From NCBI RefSeq assembly GCF_013394655.1, contig NZ_CP053351.1, positions 1,116,001 to 1,180,000 of the forward strand: a DNA stretch of 64,000 nt, written 5' to 3'. The notes under the pieces were generated by a model that made no database searches, had not been told where the DNA came from, and was given only the letters and a program-made list of their open reading frames with translations. The position numbers and the translations under genes are program-made. The stretch is from Winogradskyella schleiferi. GTDB taxonomy: Bacteria > Bacteroidota > Bacteroidia > Flavobacteriales > Flavobacteriaceae. This document shows positions 55,771 to 62,615 of the stretch, one piece after another. How positions within the stretch are numbered: the stretch's first letter is position 1; the number at the start of each line of letters is the position of its first letter.

Positions 55771-56526
55771 ATGAACGTTATTATAATAGAAGACGAAAAA
55801 CCATCCGCAAGACGACTGCAGCGCATGTTAAAGGCTATTGATATAAATGCTGAAACTATGTTGCACTCGGTTGAAGAATCGATAGAATGGTTTCAAAACA
55901 ACGAACATCCAGATTTGATTTTTTTGGATATTCAGTTAAGTGATGGATTGTCTTTTGAAATCTTTGAAGCGATTGATATTAAATCAGCTGTGATTTTCAC
56001 AACCGCTTATGATGAATATGCGCTGCAGGCCTTCAAACTGAATAGCATTGATTATTTATTAAAACCGATTGATGATGATGACCTAAAAACCGCCGTTGAA
56101 AAATATAATGGACGAACTCCACAAAAACAATCCGTAACCTTAGATTTTAATGACATAAAAAACTTGTTGGTAAACCCAATTGAACGAGAGTATAAAAAAC
56201 GTTTTTCGGTAAAAGTCGGACAGCATTTAAAATTGATTAATATTGAAGATATTGAATGCATCTACAGTGAGAATAAAGGTACCTATGCCTTTACCAAGGA
56301 TGGACGGAATTATCTATTGGATGCAACCTTAGATCAATTAGAGCATGAATTAGAGCCAGACGTATTCTTCCGGATTAGTAGAAAATTCTATGTAAATATC
56401 AATGCCATTAAGGATATCGTAAGTTACACCAACTCCAGACTCGAGATAAAATTGAACCGTTTCAATGAGCAACAAATTATTGTGGCAAGAGAGCGTGTAA
56501 AGGATTTTAAGAACTGGTTAGAATAA
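55771..56526 (+). CDS. LytTR family response regulator
   Basis: A 251-residue cytoplasmic regulator. The receiver domain has the acidic pair EDE (7-9), phosphoacceptor Asp53 in LIFLDIQLSDG, and the Thr/Lys switch in FTTAYDEYALQAFKLNSIDYLLKPI. The LytTR DNA-binding domain (about 150-251) includes KRFSVKVGQHLKLINIEDIECIYSENKGTYAFTKDGRNYLLDATLDQLE and FFRISRKFYVNINAIKDI. It is the partner of the LytS-type kinase at 53029, separated from it by three 2TM genes. Targets are unknown; the operon itself and envelope genes are likely. Confidence 0.93.
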   Translation: MNVIIIEDEKPSARRLQRMLKAIDINAETMLHSVEESIEWFQNNEHPDLIFLDIQLSDGLSFEIFEAIDIKSAVIFTTAYDEYALQAFKLNSIDYLLKPIDDDDLKTAVEKYNGRTPQKQSVTLDFNDIKNLLVNPIEREYKKRFSVKVGQHLKLINIEDIECIYSENKGTYAFTKDGRNYLLDATLDQLEHELEPDVFFRISRKFYVNINAIKDIVSYTNSRLEIKLNRFNEQQIIVARERVKDFKNWLE

Positions 56527-56580
56527 ATATCGGATAGATTAAAATATTTAATTACCCGATAAAAATTGCATCTTTGTGGT

Positions 56581-57524
56581 ATGTGGAATGTAGAGATAAC
56601 ATATAGAAAATATTTAGAGCAAACATTTTTACGGTTATTGGAAAAGGTCAAGATTTTAAATACAGCAAGACCGTTGCCCAATATTGTTTTGCAAAATATT
56701 AAGGAAGCTCTCCTCATAGAATGGACTTACAATAGTAATAGTATACAGGGTAATAAACTTAGTCTGAGAGAAACCCAAATGGTATTGCAAGAAGGCATTA
56801 CTATCAAAGGAAAATCACTAAGAGAGCATTTTGAAGCTAAAAACCATGAAACTGCCATCCATAAACTTTATACTTTAGTAGATGAAAATTATATCTTAAA
56901 TGCTAAGGATATCCCCTTCATGGTTTGGTATTGCGTTCTATTGAAGATGAGTATGCAGGTCGTTTAAGACATGCAGGTGTTCGTATTTCAGGTGCTAATT
57001 TTGTCCCGCCAAATGCTCGTAAGGTATCGGAGTATTTCGATAGTTTAATAACTTATATAAATACTAATCCGCAAGGGTTAAATCCAATAGAGCTCGCTAC
57101 TGTTTTTCATCATAAGTTTGTCTGGATTCATCCATTTTTTGATGGCAATGGTCGTACCATTCGTCTTGTAATGAATTTATTATTGATGCGTTCTGGTTTT
57201 CCGCCAGCTATAATCCTTACTAATGATAGAGCTAAGTATTATTCGGCACTAAGCCAAGCCAATAGTGGTAACTATGCAAAACTGATGTTGCTAATGAGTC
57301 AGGCCGCAGAACGTACCTTAAATAGTTATCTAAGTGCCATTCCTGGGGCAGATAAAGAATATCAGGTTATTTCTGATATCGTTAAAGAGCCAGAGGTGCC
57401 TTATGGCCAAGAATACATTAGTTTGTTGGCTCGCCAAGGTAAAATAGATGCTCATAAAGAAGGGCGCAATTGGTTCACCACTAAGGAGGCTGTTTTAGAA
57501 TATATAGAAGGTAAGACTAAGTAA
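56581..57524 (+). pseudogene. Fic family protein, interrupted by a one-base frameshift
   Basis: The N-terminal frame (from ATG 56581, MWNVEITYRKYLEQ) encodes the Fic N-terminal helices and the RETQMVLQEGITIKGKSLREHFEAKNHETAI segment, then runs into a stop at 56967. The second frame carries the Fic core: VLRSIEDEYAGRLRHAGVRISGANFVPP, the catalytic HPFFDGNGRTIR with its His intact, and a C-terminal winged-helix-like part. Adding one C to the CCCC run at 56913-56916 joins them as IPLHGLVLRSIEDEYAGR, exactly the family pattern. Fic enzymes AMPylate proteins. The inhibitory-motif position reads SNSIQGN, with Gln where Glu is expected. A near -7 element (CATCTTTG, 56569-56576) ends five bases before the ATG. 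Confidence 0.88.
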
Positions 57525-57526
57525 CA

Positions 57527-58702
57527 TTACTTTTTATCTTCTATTCTATTTTCATCAAAAGCCGAAGGCAATAATTTAGGAATAAACTTCACAAACAGAG
57601 GTAATAGCAGCATGCCACCTGGTAACATGAAAATAGCCAAACTTGGAATGGACTTAAAAATATCCATTAATTGCGATTGAATTTTCTTTTGCTCTTCATC
57701 CGTAAGGTTTCGTGTTGTGGATTGTGCCAAAAGGTACATCGCTTCTTTACTTTCCGATAATTCTTTAATGAGTCGTTTACTGTTTCTTGTAATAAGTTTA
57801 GAAACAATTTTACTGCTATTGTCATAAAAACTCTGTGCTAAATTTTTAGAACTTAAAAAGGCAACGTCATCTTTATGTTCATCATAAAATAAATTGATGT
57901 CATTAACGGATTGCGCAACGCTTGCACTATCAAGATTCAAATCATCTTTTAAGCGGACTAGGAATTCGCGTTCTTCCATATCAATGACCTTATCTGTCCA
58001 AGACGCCATACAGACCAAGTCAATAACATACAATTTCTCTAAAGGTTCATGAATAAAAGATACTGCTTTTTCGTATGTGGGCAATTCCGAATTTTTATGT
58101 CTTATAGAGCTCTCAAACAATTTGATGAGGTTTTCATCATATTCTGATTTTTCGGATTTATTATCTATAACTGAGAAAACAATCGTTTCTAGGGCAGATT
58201 CAAGATTCGTAACATAAGATTTAACGCCCTTTTCATTTTTTAGAAAACGATGGTATCCCAATATATCAACGAATAAAAGGGCATTGATCAAGAAATAATT
58301 GAAACTTTTGGAAATAAAATTATCGTCAATGTGAATACGTTTATGAATCACCTGTTCCAAAAGATAATCAGATTTTTTGTTTCCAAATAACTCTTCAAAA
58401 AACGAGCGCTTTTGGTCGCTGATCGTTTTATAGTACAGGATTAAACTCTCGATAAAATCATCATCAGGATTTTCCTTGACGTATATGAAGTAAAACGAAA
58501 GTAGCAAATTGATTTTGCAGCGTTCTTCTTCAGTAAAATCGAAAGGTTTAACAATATCTAAAACCACCTTGATATTGCTTCCATAAATAAATCCAGCTTG
58601 TTTTAGGCGATTGTAAAACTCGTTGTTATCCGTCTCAGAATACTTGGTTTCAGAAACCTGGTTGAGTAATTTTTTTATCCAGCCATTAGCTGATGGATTC
58701 AT
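57527..58702 (-). CDS. LETM1-related protein
   Basis: A 391-residue protein. The C-terminal part (about 325-391) has the LETM1-like signature LTDEEQKKIQSQLMDIFKSIPSLAIFMLPGGMLLLPLFVKFIPKLLPSAFDENR with a hydrophobic helix. The middle (about 225-300, LYVIDLVCMASWTDKVIDMEEREFLVRLKDDLNLD) resembles a TerB-like helical domain. The N-terminal half is helical and unrecognised. LETM1 in mitochondria is tied to cation exchange; the bacterial homologues have no tested function. Its stop lies two bases from that of the Fic gene on the other strand. Confidence 0.82.
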   Translation of the reverse strand: MNPSANGWIKKLLNQVSETKYSETDNNEFYNRLKQAGFIYGSNIKVVLDIVKPFDFTEEERCKINLLLSFYFIYVKENPDDDFIESLILYYKTISDQKRSFFEELFGNKKSDYLLEQVIHKRIHIDDNFISKSFNYFLINALLFVDILGYHRFLKNEKGVKSYVTNLESALETIVFSVIDNKSEKSEYDENLIKLFESSIRHKNSELPTYEKAVSFIHEPLEKLYVIDLVCMASWTDKVIDMEEREFLVRLKDDLNLDSASVAQSVNDINLFYDEHKDDVAFLSSKNLAQSFYDNSSKIVSKLITRNSKRLIKELSESKEAMYLLAQSTTRNLTDEEQKKIQSQLMDIFKSIPSLAIFMLPGGMLLLPLFVKFIPKLLPSAFDENRIEDKK

Positions 58703-58848
58703 AAGGTTTGGTTTGAAGCTACAAAGTTAATTTTTTATAGTGAAAAACCACGAAATAATTTCGTTAACAAAGTTTTAACAAAACCGACCCTTTCATTTTT
58801 TCGTAAGTAGAGCAGAGACACAAATTAATTAAAAAAAATCTCAAAATT

Positions 58849-59520
58849 ATGAAAAAAACAAAAATTTTAATCGCAACAGCAATATTAGGTATTGCGACAT
58901 TTGTTGCCATTGCAGCAGATCACATTGATGCGCCTGCAGTTGATGGTGGTGGAACAAGTAGTTTATCTGACATCACAGACTTTTATGCCTTTCAAGGCTC
59001 AACAGGTAACAGTATAGCATTCGTAGCTAACGTGCAAGGATTCTTAACGCCTTCCACAACTGGTAATGCTGATTTTGATGAGAATGTAATGTTCGAAATT
59101 AACATTGATACTAACAATCCAGCTGATGCAGTTGAGGATTTAGTTATTCAAGCAATTCCAAGAGATGGAAAAATGTACTTTTTTGGACCATATCCAGCTG
59201 GAAGTACAACATTGAATAGTACTATCAATACTCTTGCTGCAAATCAAGGTGTGGTCGATATCTCAGAATATGGACAACCTACAGTTGTAGAAGAGTCTGG
59301 TGGAATCAAGTATTTTGCAGGACCAAGAGATGATCCTTTCTTTTTTGACTTTGGTCAATATACTGAAGTCATTATGGGCAACGCAACTAGTTTCAATGAT
59401 CCAGGTACTGACAGCTTTATGGGTACAAATGTATTATCTGTGGTTGTCGAAGTACCAAAATCTATGATTGGTGGTTCAGGTTCTATACATACTTGGGTGG
59501 AAACAAAAAGAAAACAATAA
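58849..59520 (+). CDS. DUF4331 family exported protein
   Basis: A 223-residue protein with signal peptide (MKKTKILIATAILGIATFVAIAA) followed directly by DHIDAPAVDGGGTSSLSDITDFYAFQ, the DUF4331 hallmark (sxxDxPxxxxDxxxDixDlYaF). The domain continues with VMFEINIDTNN and KYFAGPRDDPFFFD. The family is exported and uncharacterised. It heads a unit with a second DUF4331-like lipoprotein (28 bases later) and a TPR lipoprotein. A weak ECF-type promoter (AAC at 58782-58784, 17-base spacer, CGT at 58802-58804) may serve it. Confidence 0.88.
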   Translation: MKKTKILIATAILGIATFVAIAADHIDAPAVDGGGTSSLSDITDFYAFQGSTGNSIAFVANVQGFLTPSTTGNADFDENVMFEINIDTNNPADAVEDLVIQAIPRDGKMYFFGPYPAGSTTLNSTINTLAANQGVVDISEYGQPTVVEESGGIKYFAGPRDDPFFFDFGQYTEVIMGNATSFNDPGTDSFMGTNVLSVVVEVPKSMIGGSGSIHTWVETKRKQ

Positions 59521-59548
59521 TCTCAAAAAACTTTAAAATTTAAAAATT

Positions 59549-60130
59549 ATGAAATTTAACAATATAAAAATATTCGCAGTAGCAATTATAGCGTCGATGA
59601 CAGCTCTTAATTGTAACAATGACGATGATAGCATAAACATTCCAACAGGTCCTGATTTTTCCGGAACATTTGTTACACAAGATCAAATGGCTAGACCAGC
59701 AATTAATACGGTATTGGTTAATGATGGAATGAAAGATGCCTTTAACACTACAATCCCTTCGAACATGGGAGCAATGTTTGCTGGACCATTTCAGGCCAAA
59801 TTAGAAGCTTTGAGTCCTGCTTATGATCCTGCAACTCCTACTGACGCTAACGCATTAGGTCTTACGGCTGAGGCATTTGCAGGTGTATTAGCTACAGATG
59901 TACTTACGGTTTCCTTAGATGGTGAAACAACTTTCTTTAACCCGAATTCTGGTGCCACTTTAACAGGTAGAACCTTAGCAGATGATGTTATCGATGTAGA
60001 ACTGATACTCATATTCGGTGGAGAAGAAGGATTAACAAATCCTGAAGTACCTGGATTGGTAACTGATAATGTAGATGGAAATGATAAAGACTTTTTATCA
60101 TCATTTCCTTACTTAGCGTCTCCATGGTAG
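59549..60130 (+). CDS. DUF4331-related lipoprotein
   Basis: A 193-residue protein with lipobox ALNC (Cys22). The sequence (FVTQDQMARPAINTVLVNDGMKDAFNTTIPSN ... LTAEAFAGVLATDVLTVSLDGETTFFNPNSGATLTGRTLADDVIDVELILIFGG) resembles the C-terminal half of long DUF4331 proteins, in which QVSRxGxPxVNxxxI and GR.L.DDVxD motifs occur. The adjacent gene supplies the N-terminal half, so the pair may be a split version of one long DUF4331 protein, working as partners. Confidence 0.78.
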   Translation: MKFNNIKIFAVAIIASMTALNCNNDDDSINIPTGPDFSGTFVTQDQMARPAINTVLVNDGMKDAFNTTIPSNMGAMFAGPFQAKLEALSPAYDPATPTDANALGLTAEAFAGVLATDVLTVSLDGETTFFNPNSGATLTGRTLADDVIDVELILIFGGEEGLTNPEVPGLVTDNVDGNDKDFLSSFPYLASPW

Positions 60131-60146
60131 GCGAATGATATAGTAT

Positions 60147-60178
60147 TCTGGAATGAGATTATATAATCTCATTTCAGA
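60147..60178 (+). repeat. 32-base near-perfect palindrome inside the DUF4331 operon
   Basis: The central 22 bases (AATGAGATTA / TAATCTCATT arms) are perfectly self-complementary; with the flanks (TCTGG / TTCAGA) the stem reaches 16 pairs with one G-T wobble. It lies 17 bases after the DUF4331-like stop and 41 bases before the TPR gene. It could be a weak terminator, an mRNA processing or stability hairpin, or an operator. Confidence 0.75.
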
Positions 60179-60219
60179 TTATTCTTTAACACTTTATAAA
60201 TCTCAAAAAACAATTAGTC

Positions 60220-61503
60220 ATGCATATCAAAAACATACTTCCCGTTATATTAATAGCCACAATACTGAGTTGTAATTCCAATTCAGATAATGTGACTAAT
60301 ACATTAGATTATAGCAGTCATTTAACTACACAAATAGACAGTTCAGAATTATTTGTTGATGTCGATTTTTGGACAGATAAAATAGAGGCTGCACCTAATC
60401 AGTTTCCTTATTACGTAAGTCGGTCTGGTGCTTATACTGGAGTTTTCAGTAAAACCGGTAATATCGATTATTTAATAAAAGCCGAAAAAGACCTTATAGC
60501 TGCTAATGAAGCTACTAATTACAACAAGGCAAGCATATTAAGAAGTTTAGCTGCAAATTATATTTCTCAACACCGTTTTAAAGAAGCGTTAGAGCTACTC
60601 AAAAAAGCCGAATTAAATGGAGCGAAATTAAATAACACTAAAAAAATGCTCTTCGATGTACATTTAGAATTAGGCAACTACATATATGCTGAAGTCTATT
60701 TAAAAGACATTAAAAACAAATCTAGTTTCGATTATTTAATCCGATTATCAAAATGGGAAGACCATAATGGTAATTTAGATGGAGCTATTCAAAACATGGA
60801 AAAGGCTATGGCAATTGCCGAGTCTTCTAAAATCAAATCATTAAGACAATGGTCTTATACCAACATAGCAGACTTTTACGGTCATGCTGGAGATATTGAT
60901 AAATCATATACTTATTTTCTAAAAGCTTTAGAATTAGATCCAGATGACGCCTATGCTAAAAAAGGTATTGCATGGATTGTGTATTCTCATGAGAACAATC
61001 CTGAAGAAGCCTTGAACATATTGAATCATGTCACCACATACTATAACGCTCCGGATTATGATTTGTTAAAAGCTGAAATTGCAGAGTTTCAAAATAATGA
61101 AACCTTAAAATCTGATGCTATTCAAAATTATCAAACGGCATTAAATAATAAGCACTATGGTGATATGTACAATGGTTATAACGTCTCACTTTATACGGAT
61201 GAATTATTAAATCCAGAAATGGCTTTGGAAATCGCCAAAATTGAAGTAGAGAACAGACCAACACCACAATCTTACGATTTATTGGCTTGGAGTTACTTTA
61301 AACAAGGCAATATTGAAAAAGCAAATCAAATTATCGAAGCATACGTAGATGGTAAAACCTTTGAACCAGCAGTGTTATATCATGTAGCTGAGATTTACAA
61401 AGCTGCAGGGAAAACGGAAAAAATAAAGCCTTTAAAGGAAGAATTAATTGCTAGTCTTTATGAATTAGGCCCTTTAATGAAAACTAAAATCAAGCAATTA
61501 TAA
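60220..61503 (+). CDS. TPR lipoprotein
   Basis: A 427-residue protein with lipobox LSC (Cys18). The mature part is a series of TPR or TPR-like pairs (for example SILRSLAANYISQHRFKEALELLKKAELNG, WSYTNIADFYGHAGDIDKSYTYFLKALELDPDDAYAKKGIAWIVY, SYDLLAWSYFKQGNIEKANQIIEAYVDG). It is the third gene of the DUF4331 unit, where TPR lipoproteins commonly accompany DUF4331 proteins in flavobacteria. Probably a scaffold at the periplasmic face of a membrane. Confidence 0.85.
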   Translation: MHIKNILPVILIATILSCNSNSDNVTNTLDYSSHLTTQIDSSELFVDVDFWTDKIEAAPNQFPYYVSRSGAYTGVFSKTGNIDYLIKAEKDLIAANEATNYNKASILRSLAANYISQHRFKEALELLKKAELNGAKLNNTKKMLFDVHLELGNYIYAEVYLKDIKNKSSFDYLIRLSKWEDHNGNLDGAIQNMEKAMAIAESSKIKSLRQWSYTNIADFYGHAGDIDKSYTYFLKALELDPDDAYAKKGIAWIVYSHENNPEEALNILNHVTTYYNAPDYDLLKAEIAEFQNNETLKSDAIQNYQTALNNKHYGDMYNGYNVSLYTDELLNPEMALEIAKIEVENRPTPQSYDLLAWSYFKQGNIEKANQIIEAYVDGKTFEPAVLYHVAEIYKAAGKTEKIKPLKEELIASLYELGPLMKTKIKQL

Positions 61504-61739
61504 AGATGACAGCGCAAATTTTAGCACTTCTGTGATGAGTTGTTCTTTGTTAATGTTACTGCCAAAAATATAAAAGGATTAATGCTCAATGAACTGATTC
61601 CGTCTTTAGAAACGGCATAAATATTCAATGTAGCTATAGATTTTAAAAAACTTTCAGCACTTGATTTGTGGGGAAGCAGATTAAGTTTAGTTGATTGGTG
61701 ACTAGCAAAAAAGATTAATCTCTGATTAAGATTAATCGT

Positions 61740-61765
61740 ATCATGAGTTGCTCATGATGTTTTTT
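61740..61765 (+). terminator. Rho-independent terminator 1
   Basis: ATCATGAG (61740-61747), loop TTG, CTCATGAT (61751-61758), then GTTTTTT. Perfect eight-pair stem. It terminates the DUF4331/TPR unit. Confidence 0.75.
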
Positions 61766-61782
61766 GAGTTTTTTTGTTAGGG

Positions 61783-61815
61783 AAAGCACCTGCTCGAAAG
61801 AGTGGGTGTTTTTAT
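61783..61815. terminator. Terminator-like hairpin 2 with GAAA tetraloop
   Basis: CACCTGCTC (61787-61795), loop GAAA, GAGTGGGTG (61800-61808), with A residues before and a T run after, so it can act in both directions; two G-T wobbles. On the minus strand it lies about 80 bases past the ECF sigma gene. Confidence 0.7.
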
Positions 61816-61893
61816 GATTAAAATGTAGTTGAGAAGTGTTTGTAATTAGTACGACGAATCATCAGATTTCACAAATCCATAAGTCGTAAACCC

Positions 61894-62400
61894 TTAAATG
61901 CCATCTCTACTTCTGGTTTTTACAGTACCTATAGGCATATCTAAATGCTCTGAAACTTCTTTTTGAGTAAAGCCTTTTATAAAAAGTAGTTCAATAAGCT
62001 TACATCGTTTTGAAGATAGTTTAGGTAGAAATTTCTTGATACCAATAGCATCTGTGCTTTGGTCAAGATTATCTGGACTTGAAAAATCGTTTTTAAGCGA
62101 ATCTGAATTGAGATGCGTTTCAGACTGCTGTAGAGATTTTGTTCCTAATGTATCTATGGCTGTGTTACGTGCAATGTTTAGAATCCAGGTGAAAAAACGT
62201 CCTTTTTCAGTTGAATAGGACGCGGCGTTATTCCATGCTTTAATAAAAGTGTCTTGTGTAAGTTCGTCTGCAATAGCTCTATCATTCACAATATTGAAAA
62301 TTACGCCATGTATGCTTTCTGAATACATCTCATATAATTTTTCAAATGCATTTTCATTTTTATTTTGAAATTGTTCTACTAAATTATTAAGGTTTTGCAT
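61894..62400 (-). CDS. ECF RNA polymerase sigma factor with a frameshifted C-terminus
   Basis: A 168-residue sigma factor: region 2 is YEMYSESIHGVIFNIVNDRAIADELTQDTFIKAWNNAASYSTEKGRFFTWILNIARNTAID, and region 4 is LIELLFIKGFTQKEVSEHLDMPIGTVKTRSRDGI. The protein stops right after RDGI. If one T of the ATTT run just before the stop is removed, it continues as KGLRLMDL and stops, the expected end for this class. The last eight residues are thus lost by a one-base insertion; core function is probably kept. It may drive the nearby DUF4331 operon. No anti-sigma gene is adjacent. Confidence 0.88.
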   Translation of the reverse strand: MQNLNNLVEQFQNKNENAFEKLYEMYSESIHGVIFNIVNDRAIADELTQDTFIKAWNNAASYSTEKGRFFTWILNIARNTAIDTLGTKSLQQSETHLNSDSLKNDFSSPDNLDQSTDAIGIKKFLPKLSSKRCKLIELLFIKGFTQKEVSEHLDMPIGTVKTRSRDGI

Positions 62401-62615
62401 GGTCTATTTTATATAACTTAAAAATAACTGAGATACCAACTTGACCGTTGCTCAATTGAATAAGATATTAACTTTAATAAGTATAACTCTTATGCTGAAC
62501 GAGTTACTTTCTTAGTTCAGATTAATGTAGGAAATGAATGCAACCTTTTAACTTATCATTTCTAAAAAGAGTTTAAATTTCAGTATTTTTAGCGCTAAAA
62601 TCAAAACAACAAAAC

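Larger units (their letters stand above)
61504..61893. other. Intergenic region with two consecutive terminator-like hairpins
   Basis: The 390-base convergent gap holds two palindromic GATTAATC octamers (near 61710-61740) and the two hairpins listed separately. No convincing gene is present, although the minus strand near 61500-61590 reads IFGSNINKEQLITEVLKF, which could be a worn coding remnant. Confidence 0.5.

Noticed and set aside
61498..61590. Minus-strand fragment reading IFGSNINKEQLITEVLKFALSSL, similar to the tail of CobW-type GTPases
   Set aside because: Only about 20 residues, overlapping the TPR gene's stop, with no supporting sequence upstream; too short to call.
61590..61760. 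Minus-strand open stretch of about 75 codons in the gap after the TPR gene
   Set aside because: No start codon, and it runs through the terminator palindrome; composition is not protein-like.
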